From Mucilaginibacter sp. PPCGB 2223 (GTDB lineage: Bacteria; Bacteroidota; Bacteroidia; Sphingobacteriales; Sphingobacteriaceae), in the NCBI RefSeq assembly GCF_001705515.1, contig NZ_MDJS01000001.1, forward strand, positions 744,001 through 808,000: DNA of 64,000 bases, in the 5' to 3' direction. The stretch's first letter is position 1. Each line of letters opens with the position of its first letter. Below, piece by piece: positions 18,139 through 27,171 of this stretch. The notes below the pieces were generated by a model. The model saw only the letters and a program-made list of their open reading frames with translations, was not told the DNA's origin and did not search any database. Made by a program: the position numbers and the translations under genes.

Positions 18139-18146
18139 TACATTTG
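18139..18146 (+). promoter_or_regulatory. -7-like box upstream of CE15 gene
   Basis: TACATTTG matches the Bacteroidota -7 consensus TAnnTTTG and lies 26 bp before the CE15 start codon. No TTG is found at the matching upstream distance, so only the -7 half is supported. Confidence 0.4.
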
Positions 18147-18171
18147 TTGTATAAACTTAGCCAACACTTTA

Positions 18172-19428
18172 ATGTGCAGATATTCCAAAAGCTTTGCCGC
18201 GTTTGTTTTCCAGATCGCGGTTTGTACCACGTGTGCTTTTGCACAGCAATCCTATACCTTGCCCGACGTTTTAACCATGAGCAATGGCAAAAAGGTCACA
18301 ACGGCAAAACAATGGTTTAATCAACGCCGGCCGGAATTATTATCCCTGTTTAAAAAAGAAATGTACGGGCAATCGCCCGCCAGCCCGGCAAACATGAGCT
18401 TCAGGGTGTTTGATGAAGATAAGAAAGCTTTAAACGGCGAAGCTATTCGTAAGCAAATCACCGTTTATTTTACCGGTAAAGCAGATGGCCCGCAGATGGA
18501 CATCCTGTTATACATCCCGAACAATGTTAAAAAAGCAGTTCCGGCCATAGTGGGCTTAAATTTTGATGGTAACCATGCCGTCAATGCCGACCCGGGTATT
18601 AAACTTTCGGCCAGTTGGTTTGATAAAGGTAAAAATGTGGTAAACAACCGGGCTACCGAAGCGATGCGGGGCACTAATGCCAGTCAGTGGCCGTTGGAAA
18701 CCATTATTGGCAGGGGCTACGCCGTGGTCACGGTATACCGTGGCGACATTGCGCCCGATCATGATCATAATTTGAATGAAGGCGTTTTTCCTTTATATCC
18801 CGAATTGCAAAACCGCCCGGATAATTTCGCCACCGTTAGTGCCTGGGCCTGGGGCTTGAGCCGGATATTGGACTACCTGGAAACCGATAAAGCTATCGAC
18901 AGTAAGCATGTGGCCGTTTTTGGCTTTTCGCGATTGGGTAAAGCAGCGTTGTGGGCCGGTGCTACCGACTCGCGGTTTGCTTTGGTGATCAGCAACGAAT
19001 CGGGTGCAGGCGGAGCGAAACTTTTCCACGAAACCGCCGGCGAAGGGATACGCCGTTTGTCGACCAAATTTCCATTCTGGTTTTGCGATAACTTTAAAAA
19101 ATATACCGACCAGGATTCTGTTTTACCTTTCGACCAGCACATGGTTATCTCTCTGGTGGCTCCCCGGCCCATCTATATCGCCAGTGCCGAAGGCGATCTC
19201 AACTCCAATCCGAAAGGTGAGTTTATGGGCGCCCTGGCTGCCAGCCCGGTTTATAAATTATTAGGAACAAAAGGCTTGCCTGCTTTAACCATGCCGCCCG
19301 TAAATACTCCCATTATCGGGCGCATCGCTTACCATATCCGAACAGGTACACATAACGTTACCGATTTCGACTGGGCGCAATACCTGAATTTTGCCGACCA
19401 ATACCTGAAAACGCCTGCTAAGCCATGA
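18172..19428 (+). CDS. CE15-like glucuronoyl (methyl)esterase
   Basis: 418 aa with a signal peptide (about 1-24, CAFAQ) and an alpha/beta hydrolase fold. GFSRLGKAALWAG carries the nucleophile S253 in the CE15 G-x-S-R-x-G-K motif. SNESGAGGAK supplies the acid E276. GTHNVTDFDW near 400 supplies the His. CE15 enzymes cleave esters of glucuronic acid in xylan-lignin linkages. Here the gene overlaps a GH78 rhamnosidase by four bases (ATGA), which suggests action on esterified uronic acids in a pectic substrate instead. That substrate shift is inference. Confidence 0.87.
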   Translation: MCRYSKSFAAFVFQIAVCTTCAFAQQSYTLPDVLTMSNGKKVTTAKQWFNQRRPELLSLFKKEMYGQSPASPANMSFRVFDEDKKALNGEAIRKQITVYFTGKADGPQMDILLYIPNNVKKAVPAIVGLNFDGNHAVNADPGIKLSASWFDKGKNVVNNRATEAMRGTNASQWPLETIIGRGYAVVTVYRGDIAPDHDHNLNEGVFPLYPELQNRPDNFATVSAWAWGLSRILDYLETDKAIDSKHVAVFGFSRLGKAALWAGATDSRFALVISNESGAGGAKLFHETAGEGIRRLSTKFPFWFCDNFKKYTDQDSVLPFDQHMVISLVAPRPIYIASAEGDLNSNPKGEFMGALAASPVYKLLGTKGLPALTMPPVNTPIIGRIAYHIRTGTHNVTDFDWAQYLNFADQYLKTPAKP

Positions 19429-22133
19429 GGAAGTATTTGTTCGTTATCCTGGTATCCGGGGCGCTTTCGCCTGTTTTTTCGCAGGTAAAAGTGGTTAATC
19501 CACGTTGTGAGTATAAAATTGATCCTATAATTGAAACGCTAACACCCCATCTAAGCTGGGAACTGCAATCGGACAGCAGGGGAGTCGTACAAACTGCCTA
19601 CCGGCTGTTAGTTGCCGACAATGCTGCATCGCTCGAAAAGAACATCGGCAATATATGGGACTCAAAGAAAGTTTTATCACCGGCATCGATACAGGTAAAG
19701 TATTCGGGCATGAAGCTTTTATCAGCAAAAAAATACTATTGGAAGGTGATGGTGTGGGATAATAAAGCTCATGCTTCGCCATGGAGCACAGTTGCCGGCT
19801 GGCAGATGGGTTTATTAACTGCTGACGATTGGAAAGGCGCTAAGTGGATCGCTTATGAAACTATGCCCGACTCTAACCGGATATTGCCGGGCATTACACC
19901 TAGGGGCGGCAAAAAGATATCTCCCGGAAAAGATATCTTGCCCATATTCCGCAAAAGATTTAATGTAAATAAAACGGTAAAAAGCGCTACCCTGTTTATT
20001 TCGGGTCTTGGCCATTTTGAGGCCAGCCTGAACGGCGAAAAGATCGGCGATCATTTTATGGATGCCGGGTGGACAAATTATCAAAAGCAGGCATTATATG
20101 TTGGGTTCGACATTACCAGGCAGCTGCAACCTGGTCAAAACGCCATCGGTGTAATGTTAGGCAATGGCTTTTACTTTACACCGAGTGGGCGATACCGTAA
20201 GTTAACGGTAGCCTATGGTTATCCGAAAATGATTTGCCGCTTGCTGATCGAATATGCCGATGGTACATCATCCGATATTATCAGCGATCCTTCGTGGAAC
20301 GTTGCGCCCGGTCCAATCACCTTCTCGGCTATGTACGGCGGCGAAGATTATGATGCTACTTTAGAACAGAAAGGCTGGGACACGCCGGTTTTTGATGATC
20401 GTCAATGGAGACCTGCAATAATTACCGAGGGCCCCGGACAGCTTAACATGCAAATGGAAGAACCGGTAAAAGTGATGCAGAGCTTTTCCGCCAAAAGCAT
20501 TACAAAGATTAAAGATGCCGAATATGTTTATGATCTTGGTCAAAACTCGTCGGCCATACCGCAGATAACGGTCAAAGGTAAAAGGGGCGATACCATCATC
20601 ATCACCCCGGCCGAACTGGTCAACGCCGATGGTACCGCTAATCAAAAAGCTACAGGCAGGCATACCTATAAATATACTTTGAAAGGCGATGGCGAAGAAA
20701 CCTGGAGCCCCCGTTTTACTTATTATGGTTTAAGATACCTGCAGATCGACGGCACCCCGCAGATTATCAGCGTTAAAGGGCTGCATATCCGTAACGGAGC
20801 CGATAAAGCAGGAGAATTTAGCTGTTCGAACGATTTGTTCAACAAAACAAATACCCTGATAGATTGGGCAGTAAAAAGCAATATGGTGAGCGTTTTTACC
20901 GATTGTCCGCATCGCGAGCGGCTGGGCTGGCTGGAGCAGGATCACCTGATGGGTAACTCACTGCAATACAATTACGACCTGGTAAACCTGTTTAAGAAGT
21001 GTGTGAACGATATGCGGTTCGCACAAACGCCCGATGGGTTGATTCCCGAAATAGCGCCCGAGTTTACCGTGTTCGGTGATGGTTTCCGCGATTCACCCGA
21101 GTGGGGCAGTGCGGCAATACTCGTGCCATGGTATGTTTATCAATGGTATGGCGACAAGCAGGTTTTAGCCGACAGCTACGAAATGATGCAACGCTATTTA
21201 ACTTATCTCGATAAACTGTCCGACCGTGGTATCTTAACCGAAGGCTTGGGCGACTGGTTCGACCTGGGGCCCAGGCGTCCGGGCGTATCGCAGCTCACAT
21301 CAAAAGGCGTAACGGCTACTGCAATGTTCTACTACGATCTAACGACAACGAGCAAAATAGCGGCGGTGTTGAACAAACCGGCCGATGCGGCTTATTATAC
21401 TTCGCTTGCGGTCAAGGTGAGAACAGCTTTTAACGTTAAGTTCTTTAATAAAGAGACAAAACAGTACGATACGGGTAGTCAGACAGCCAACGCAGTAGCA
21501 GTTTATATGAAATTGGTTGAACCTCAATACAAAAAAGCCGTTGTAGAAAACATAGTAAAGGACATACGCGATCATAACAACAGTTTTACCGCAGGCGATA
21601 TCGGTTTCAGGTACCTGTTAAAAGTGTTGGACGATGAAGGCCGCAGCGATGTGATATTTGATATGAACAACCGCAGCGATGTGCCCGGATATGGCTATCA
21701 GTTGGCTAAAGGGGCCACTGCATTAACCGAATCGTGGCAGGCTCTGCCATCGGTATCAAATAACCATTTCATGTTAGGGCATATTATGGAGTGGTTTTAT
21801 ACGGGTTTGGCGGGTATCCGCCCGGATGATAATGCAGTAGCTTATCAGCAAATAGTCATCCGTCCCGAACCGGTGGGTGATGTTACTTCTGCAAAGGGTA
21901 GTTACCACTCGGTTTATGGTACGATTACCAGCGAATGGAAAAAGACCACCGATAGTTTTGATCTGTCAGTAACCATCCCGGCCAACACTACTGCCACCAT
22001 TTACCTGCCGGCCAAAATTGGTTCAAAAATTATGGAAGGCGATAAAACGCCAATCTCAAAAGTTTCTATCGTGAACAACAAGGCCATAATCAACATTGGC
22101 AGCGGTGCCTATCACTTTAAAGTAACAGATTAA
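19425..22133 (+). CDS. GH78 alpha-L-rhamnosidase
   Basis: 902 aa with a signal peptide (about 1-20, VFSQ). Domain order follows GH78: an N-terminal fibronectin-like domain with LSWELQSDSRGVVQTAYRLL (about 44-63), two beta-sandwiches including ASLNGEKIGDHFMDAGWTNY, a catalytic (alpha/alpha)6 barrel with FTDCPHRERLGWLEQDH (about 497-513) and EGLGDWFDLG, and a C-terminal sandwich. The enzyme removes terminal alpha-L-rhamnose by inversion. It is translationally coupled to the CE15 esterase and followed 131 bp later by a GH106 gene, so the run is a rhamnose-releasing unit in the periplasm. Confidence 0.93.
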   Translation: MRKYLFVILVSGALSPVFSQVKVVNPRCEYKIDPIIETLTPHLSWELQSDSRGVVQTAYRLLVADNAASLEKNIGNIWDSKKVLSPASIQVKYSGMKLLSAKKYYWKVMVWDNKAHASPWSTVAGWQMGLLTADDWKGAKWIAYETMPDSNRILPGITPRGGKKISPGKDILPIFRKRFNVNKTVKSATLFISGLGHFEASLNGEKIGDHFMDAGWTNYQKQALYVGFDITRQLQPGQNAIGVMLGNGFYFTPSGRYRKLTVAYGYPKMICRLLIEYADGTSSDIISDPSWNVAPGPITFSAMYGGEDYDATLEQKGWDTPVFDDRQWRPAIITEGPGQLNMQMEEPVKVMQSFSAKSITKIKDAEYVYDLGQNSSAIPQITVKGKRGDTIIITPAELVNADGTANQKATGRHTYKYTLKGDGEETWSPRFTYYGLRYLQIDGTPQIISVKGLHIRNGADKAGEFSCSNDLFNKTNTLIDWAVKSNMVSVFTDCPHRERLGWLEQDHLMGNSLQYNYDLVNLFKKCVNDMRFAQTPDGLIPEIAPEFTVFGDGFRDSPEWGSAAILVPWYVYQWYGDKQVLADSYEMMQRYLTYLDKLSDRGILTEGLGDWFDLGPRRPGVSQLTSKGVTATAMFYYDLTTTSKIAAVLNKPADAAYYTSLAVKVRTAFNVKFFNKETKQYDTGSQTANAVAVYMKLVEPQYKKAVVENIVKDIRDHNNSFTAGDIGFRYLLKVLDDEGRSDVIFDMNNRSDVPGYGYQLAKGATALTESWQALPSVSNNHFMLGHIMEWFYTGLAGIRPDDNAVAYQQIVIRPEPVGDVTSAKGSYHSVYGTITSEWKKTTDSFDLSVTIPANTTATIYLPAKIGSKIMEGDKTPISKVSIVNNKAIINIGSGAYHFKVTD

Positions 22134-22264
22134 GCTCTCTGATTTGCGCCTCTAAAATGTTAAATTATATCCCTTTTTAACCATTTAACGATACTTTTTA
22201 TATATTGGCGGCCGAAAAGGGAAACCGGGCCAAGCCGGTGGTGGGTAAAGGTATACAACCAATT

Positions 22265-25200
22265 ATGCAGCCATTAATTAACTATAAATACATCTTTCGT
22301 TTACTGGTTTTGTTTTTAGTATGTGCGCTCATGGGCGTTCAGCCGGCTGGGGCACAGCATAAAAAACCAGGCAAAAAGCCGTCGGGCAGCTCAAAAAGTT
22401 CAGGCAAAAAATCAAGTCATAACTCATCAGGCGGTAGCCATAAAAAAACTGCAGGCAGCAGTAAGGGCAAGTCGTCGCACAGCAGCACAAGCCACGGTAA
22501 AAATTCAAAAAAAGGGAAGCATAGTTCAGGCTCATCGTCGCGGCATAAACACGGCCATCATGTTAAGGAGCATTTCAGGGTGATGCATTATACCGAAACC
22601 CAGCATAACGACCTCGAGTATGTAACCGATAATTCGGATATGCGCAATGCCTTTCAGCACCCGCCTGAAGGTGCCAGGCCCTGGGTTTTCTGGTATTGGG
22701 ACCAAGCTGCAGTATCGCAGGCCGGCATCACTGCCGATTTAGAGGCCATGCGCGATAACGGCATCGGCGGCGCTTATCTGATGACGATTAAAGGCGTGCA
22801 GAATAACCAGCCGCTGGTTAATCCACCGGTGGTTCAGCTAACCCCTCAATGGTGGCAGATGGTCAAATACGCCATGAACGAGGCCGACAGGCTGGGCATT
22901 AAACTGGCCATGCACGATTGCGATGGTTTTGCTGTTGCAGGCGGGCCCTGGATAACACCCGAAATGTCGATGCAGAAAGTAGTCTGGTCGCAGGTGTTGG
23001 TGCCGGGTAATACCATGTTTAACGACACCCTGCCGAAACCACAAAGCACCAACGGTTATTACAAGGATATCGCAGTTTACGCTTACCCGTTGGATTTTGG
23101 CCAGGAAACCAATACACAAAATCGTAAACCACATATTACCACCAATAAAGCAGGCGCTGATGTACAGTTTTTAGCAACACCGGGTAACCGCAAAAGCTTT
23201 AGCAGCGATTCGGCCTGCTGGATACAGTACGCATTTGATATGCCTTTTACTTGCCGCTCGCTAACAGTTCATCCAAGCAGCGGCAATTACGAGGCGCAGC
23301 GCCTCATTATCGAGGTGAGCGATGACGGACGCACCTTCAGGCGGTATACGCAGTTAGAACCGCCCCGTGCCGGCTGGCAGGATAGCGATGCGCCTAATAC
23401 CTACGCAATTAAGCCCGTTACGGCTATGTATTACCGCTTTGTATACGATAAGAACGGTACCGAACCCGGCGCAGAAGACTTGGAAGCCGCCAAATGGAAG
23501 CCAAACTTAAAGCTTACCGGCATCGAGCTTTCGTCCGAAGCGCGGATTAACCAGTTTGAGGGCAAAAACGGCGAAGTTTGGCGCGTAGCTAAACGTACTA
23601 CAACAGCCGAGATACCCGACGCAGCATGTGTTCCTAAAAACAAAATCATCGACATTACCAGGTACCTCGACGCGAGGGGCCGACTTAACTGGACCGTGCC
23701 GAACGGGCAGTGGGTTATTTTACGCATGGGTAATACCTCGACCGGGCATATGAACGAAACCGGCGGGGCAGGCAGGGGCTTAGAATGCGATAAATTTAAC
23801 CCCGAAGCTGTCCGCCTGCAATTTAACAGCTGGTTTGGCGAAGCGGTTAAGCAAGCCGGGCTCGACCTGGCCGCACGGGTGCTGAAGATATTCCATGTGG
23901 ATAGTTGGGAGTGCGGCAGCCAGAACTGGTCGCCGGTATTTGCCGATGAATTTAAAAAACGTCGTGGTTACGACATGATGCCATACCTGCCCGCAATGGC
24001 CGGTGTACCGGTACAAAGCGCCGACGTATCCGAAAAGTTTTTGCACGATGTACGCCAAACCATCAGCGAATTGCTGGTAGATAAGTTTTATGTAACGATG
24101 GCTACCCTGGCTCACGAAAAAGGCTTTCAGTTCAGCGCCGAATCTACGGCCCCGACTATGGTCGGCGATGGCATGCTGCATTATAAGGAGGTTGACTTGC
24201 CGATGGGCGAGTTCTGGCTGCGCAGCCCTACGCACGATAAGCCTAACGATATTCTGGATGCCGTTGCCGGCGGGCATATCTATGGTAAGAACATTATCCA
24301 GGCCGAAGCCTTTACCGAGGTACGCATGGCTTGGGATGAGCACCCCGGTATGCTGAAAACGCTGGCCGACCGTAATTTTGGCTTAGGCATCAACAAGTTT
24401 GTATTACATGTGTTTAACCAAAACCCCTGGCCCGATAAAAAGCCGGGTATGACCCTGGATGGCGTTGGCCTGTATTTTCAGCGCGACCAAACCTGGTGGA
24501 AACCCGGCAAGGCCTTTGTTGATTACCTTGCCCGCTGCCAAACCCTTTTGCAAATGGGTAAACAGGTGGCCGATATAGCCGTATTTACAGGCGAAGAAAC
24601 CCCGCGAAGGGCAATACTACCCGACAGGCTCGTAAACATATTGCCCGGTATTTTTGGCGACGATGTAGTGGAGAGCGAAGCTAAACGTTTAAAAAACGAA
24701 GGCCAGCCCATGCACGTCATCCCGGATGGTGTTACCTCATCGGCTAATATGGCCGAGCCGCAAAACTGGGTCGACCCGCTGAAAGGATATACTTACGACA
24801 GCTTTAACCGCGATGCCTTGTTACGTTTGGCCACAGTTAAAAACGGCCGCATCGAATTGCCGGGTGGTGCAAGCTATGGCGCGCTCATCATACCCGGTTC
24901 AACCAAAATGTCGCCTGATGGCGGCAGTTTAATGTCGCCCGAGGTGCAGGATAAATTAACACAGCTCATTAGTGATGGCGCCACCGTGATCATGAACGGG
25001 CAGCCGATAGGCTCGCCGGGTTTATCATCAGTACTTAAACCAAAATACTGGGGCAGGGTGATCAAGGCGCCTTATAAAGAAGATACGTTTGATGGCCTGG
25101 GTATCGAACAGGATATCATCCCGTCGGATAGTTTGGATAATTATGTGCCCGATATTGCCTGGACGCACCGCACCGCTCCAGATTTTGATATCTATTTTAT

Positions 25201-25945
25201 TGCTAATCAACAAAATATCGAACGCACGGTAAATATCTCGCTGCGCGTATCCGATAAAGAACCCGAGCTGTGGGACCCCATGACCGGCGAAACCTACCAA
25301 CTGAACGATTGGAGCCACGAGAACGGCCGTACCAATTTTACGCTAAATTTTCACCCTAACGGTTCGGTGTTCATCGTGCTGCGCAAACCATCATCAAAAG
25401 ATAACAACCGTGGCGCCAACTGGCCCGAATACCGCACCATAAAAGCCCTAAACGGCGTATGGAGCGTACAGTTCGACCCTAAACTTGGCGGCCCCGAACA
25501 GCCGGTGGTATTTACCACCCTAACCGACTGGAGTAAAAGCGATTACCCCGAAGTGATCAACTACTCGGGTACAGCGGTGTATACGCAGAATTTTGAATGG
25601 AACTACACCCTTTCGCACGGCCGGGTGTGGCTCGACCTGGGTAACTTGTACAACATTGCCGATGTAACCGTTAACGGCATACATTGCGGAACCGTGTGGA
25701 CCCCGCCTTACCGCGTCGACATTACCAAAGCATTAAAAGATCGTAAAAATGTGCTGAAGGTAGAGGTAACCAATACCTGGGCCAACCGTTTGATAGGCGA
25801 TCATAACCTGCCCGAAAACAAACGCGTTACCTCGACAACCGCGCCTTACAGGCTCGAAAACAAACGACTGTTGCCTGCCGGCTTAATGGGGCCGGTGAAG
25901 ATCATCGAAAATGCCAAGAATGCGGTTGAAATAGGGCAGAATTAA
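22265..25945 (+). CDS. GH106-like rhamnosidase with a Ser/Lys/His/Gly-rich N-terminal extension
   Basis: About 1226 aa. I chose the ATG at 22265 because it begins a good signal peptide (MQPLINYKYIFRLLVLFLVC, cleaved near PAGAQ, residue 31). The frame also opens at a TTG at 22205, which would bury that signal. Residues 32-102 are a low-complexity stretch built almost only of Ser, Lys, His and Gly. The GH106 body then starts with FQHPPEGARPWVFWYWDQ and holds FHVDSWECGSQNW, FSAESTAPTMVGDG and QAEAFTE acidic motifs, and ends with a VTNTWANRLIGDHN sandwich. It is a paralogue of the GH106 at 7581, likely with a different linkage preference. Confidence 0.85.
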   Translation: MQPLINYKYIFRLLVLFLVCALMGVQPAGAQHKKPGKKPSGSSKSSGKKSSHNSSGGSHKKTAGSSKGKSSHSSTSHGKNSKKGKHSSGSSSRHKHGHHVKEHFRVMHYTETQHNDLEYVTDNSDMRNAFQHPPEGARPWVFWYWDQAAVSQAGITADLEAMRDNGIGGAYLMTIKGVQNNQPLVNPPVVQLTPQWWQMVKYAMNEADRLGIKLAMHDCDGFAVAGGPWITPEMSMQKVVWSQVLVPGNTMFNDTLPKPQSTNGYYKDIAVYAYPLDFGQETNTQNRKPHITTNKAGADVQFLATPGNRKSFSSDSACWIQYAFDMPFTCRSLTVHPSSGNYEAQRLIIEVSDDGRTFRRYTQLEPPRAGWQDSDAPNTYAIKPVTAMYYRFVYDKNGTEPGAEDLEAAKWKPNLKLTGIELSSEARINQFEGKNGEVWRVAKRTTTAEIPDAACVPKNKIIDITRYLDARGRLNWTVPNGQWVILRMGNTSTGHMNETGGAGRGLECDKFNPEAVRLQFNSWFGEAVKQAGLDLAARVLKIFHVDSWECGSQNWSPVFADEFKKRRGYDMMPYLPAMAGVPVQSADVSEKFLHDVRQTISELLVDKFYVTMATLAHEKGFQFSAESTAPTMVGDGMLHYKEVDLPMGEFWLRSPTHDKPNDILDAVAGGHIYGKNIIQAEAFTEVRMAWDEHPGMLKTLADRNFGLGINKFVLHVFNQNPWPDKKPGMTLDGVGLYFQRDQTWWKPGKAFVDYLARCQTLLQMGKQVADIAVFTGEETPRRAILPDRLVNILPGIFGDDVVESEAKRLKNEGQPMHVIPDGVTSSANMAEPQNWVDPLKGYTYDSFNRDALLRLATVKNGRIELPGGASYGALIIPGSTKMSPDGGSLMSPEVQDKLTQLISDGATVIMNGQPIGSPGLSSVLKPKYWGRVIKAPYKEDTFDGLGIEQDIIPSDSLDNYVPDIAWTHRTAPDFDIYFIANQQNIERTVNISLRVSDKEPELWDPMTGETYQLNDWSHENGRTNFTLNFHPNGSVFIVLRKPSSKDNNRGANWPEYRTIKALNGVWSVQFDPKLGGPEQPVVFTTLTDWSKSDYPEVINYSGTAVYTQNFEWNYTLSHGRVWLDLGNLYNIADVTVNGIHCGTVWTPPYRVDITKALKDRKNVLKVEVTNTWANRLIGDHNLPENKRVTSTTAPYRLENKRLLPAGLMGPVKIIENAKNAVEIGQN
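22358..22570 (+). repeat. Low-complexity Ser/Lys/His/Gly coding stretch
   Basis: About 71 codons at the mature N-terminus of the GH106 protein encode recurring SSGKKSSH, GGSHKK and SSRHKHGHH patterns. The composition is positively charged at low pH, unlike the rest of the enzyme. The paralogous enzyme at 7581 lacks it. Confidence 0.85.
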
Positions 25946-25949
25946 AGGT

Positions 25950-26021
25950 TGGTGAGTGGTGAATTGATAAAGTCCCTTAAAGATTAATAACGACTCACTA
26001 CTGACCACTCACCACTCACTA
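25950..26021. terminator. Inverted repeat between convergent genes, possible bidirectional terminator
   Basis: GTGAGTGGTGA (25952-25962) is matched by TCACCACTCAC (26009-26019), an exact 11-bp inverted repeat with a 46-bp loop. ACTCACTACTGACCACTCAC also repeats an ACTCAC motif directly. No clear T-run follows, so termination is not certain; it may be a repeat element. Confidence 0.45.
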
Positions 26022-26852
26022 TAATGGAAAATCAGCACCTCTGGTTGTATCCTCCCAGGCGTCAAAATCCTTTTTTAATTGCTCCAGTTTGTTGCGGGCT
26101 CCTTTTAGCGCTGCTACGCCCAACAGTAAACGCAGTGGAGGGTGTTCTGATTCCACCGCTTTTACAATGGCCTTTGCGGCGCGTACAGGATCGCCGGGTT
26201 GTTTGCCGCTGTAACCGCGGATGGCGTTTTTATTCGCTTCGGCAGTATCTTTATAATCGGGGATGGTGATGGGGCTGTTGTTGGCCGAACGGCCGGCCCA
26301 ATCGGTACGGAAACCGCTTGGCGCGATGATGGTCACCTTGATGCCCAGCGGCGCTACTTCTTTACTTAAGGCTTCCGAATAGCCATCCACCGCAAATTTA
26401 GTCGCATTATAAAAACCTACTCCCGGGAAACCTACCAAACCACCTATCGAGGCAATGTTGAGGATGTGGCCGCTGCGCTGTGCCCGCATAATCGGCAGTA
26501 CCGAATTGGTTACATTAGCCAGCCCAAAAACATTGATCTCGAACATGCGGCGCACCTCGGCCTCCTCGCTCTCTTCTATCGCGCCGAAATAACCTATGCC
26601 GGCGTTGTTCACCAAAACATCAATACGGCCAAATTTCTGTTTAACCTGTTCGGTGGCGGCTTTTATTTCATCGGGTTTGGTTACATCGAGCTTTACAGCG
26701 ATGGCCGTATCCGGGTAACCGGCAACAATATCCTGCACATCGGCAGTATTGCGCGCGGCAACGGCCGCACGGTTGCCCAAAGCCAATACTTCTTTAGCTA
26801 ACTCGCGGCCAAAACCGGTGGAGCAGCCTGTTATAAACCATACTTTACTCAT
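26019..26852 (-). CDS. SDR family oxidoreductase (classical short-chain dehydrogenase)
   Basis: 277 aa, cytosolic. The cofactor-binding TGCSTGFG (about 8-15) is the classical TGxxxGxG. NNAGIG follows at about 86-91. The catalytic Ser lies in NIASIGGLVG, and the YNATK motif gives Tyr and Lys. The C-terminal pattern, with GDPVRAAKAIVKAVE and LGVAALKGARNKLE, matches a subgroup often annotated as NADP-dependent oxidoreductase/SDR. The substrate is unknown. The gene ends within the inverted repeat that follows GH106 and is followed upstream by the long non-coding region. Confidence 0.9.
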   Translation of the reverse strand: MSKVWFITGCSTGFGRELAKEVLALGNRAAVAARNTADVQDIVAGYPDTAIAVKLDVTKPDEIKAATEQVKQKFGRIDVLVNNAGIGYFGAIEESEEAEVRRMFEINVFGLANVTNSVLPIMRAQRSGHILNIASIGGLVGFPGVGFYNATKFAVDGYSEALSKEVAPLGIKVTIIAPSGFRTDWAGRSANNSPITIPDYKDTAEANKNAIRGYSGKQPGDPVRAAKAIVKAVESEHPPLRLLLGVAALKGARNKLEQLKKDFDAWEDTTRGADFPL

Positions 26853-27134
26853 GCTATCTGTAGTTTTTTCGCAAAGTAAAAGTATCCGTTTAAATTGTTT
26901 GTCAGGCCAAATTCATTAATATTTAATCAGGATTGGATGATTATGCGAATTTTTTAAGGTTGATTTTGCCCCGGTATGGCCTCGGGTGTTGATTATCAGA
27001 TTGTTAATATCTGTTACCCAAACAGCAATAAAGCTGCCATACCGCTCAAATTTTATCGTTTTGCTGCGCTGCGAGATGTTTATAACGTTGAATTTGAGGT
27101 GGATAACCTGTTCACAAAAAGCATCATTTTTTTG

Positions 27135-27165
27135 TTGACAAAGGTGGGATAACAGCCTATCTTAG
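27135..27165 (+). promoter_or_regulatory. Promoter of ncRNA A (-33 TTG / -7 TATCTTAG)
   Basis: TTGACA begins at 27135 and TATCTTAG at 27158, a distance of 23 bp between the first bases. The second copy shows TTGACG and TATATTAG at the same distance. This agrees with the Bacteroidota primary-sigma layout of TTG and TAnnTTTG. Transcription would begin near 27172. Confidence 0.7.
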
Positions 27166-27171
27166 AATCAT

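Noticed and set aside
22205-22264. Upstream TTG start for the GH106 gene
   Set aside because: It would put 20 polar residues before a clean signal peptide that starts at the ATG at 22265.
23780-24343. 187-codon frame on the minus strand inside GH106
   Set aside because: Antisense to the catalytic core of a strong GH106 protein; no start context and no recognisable family.
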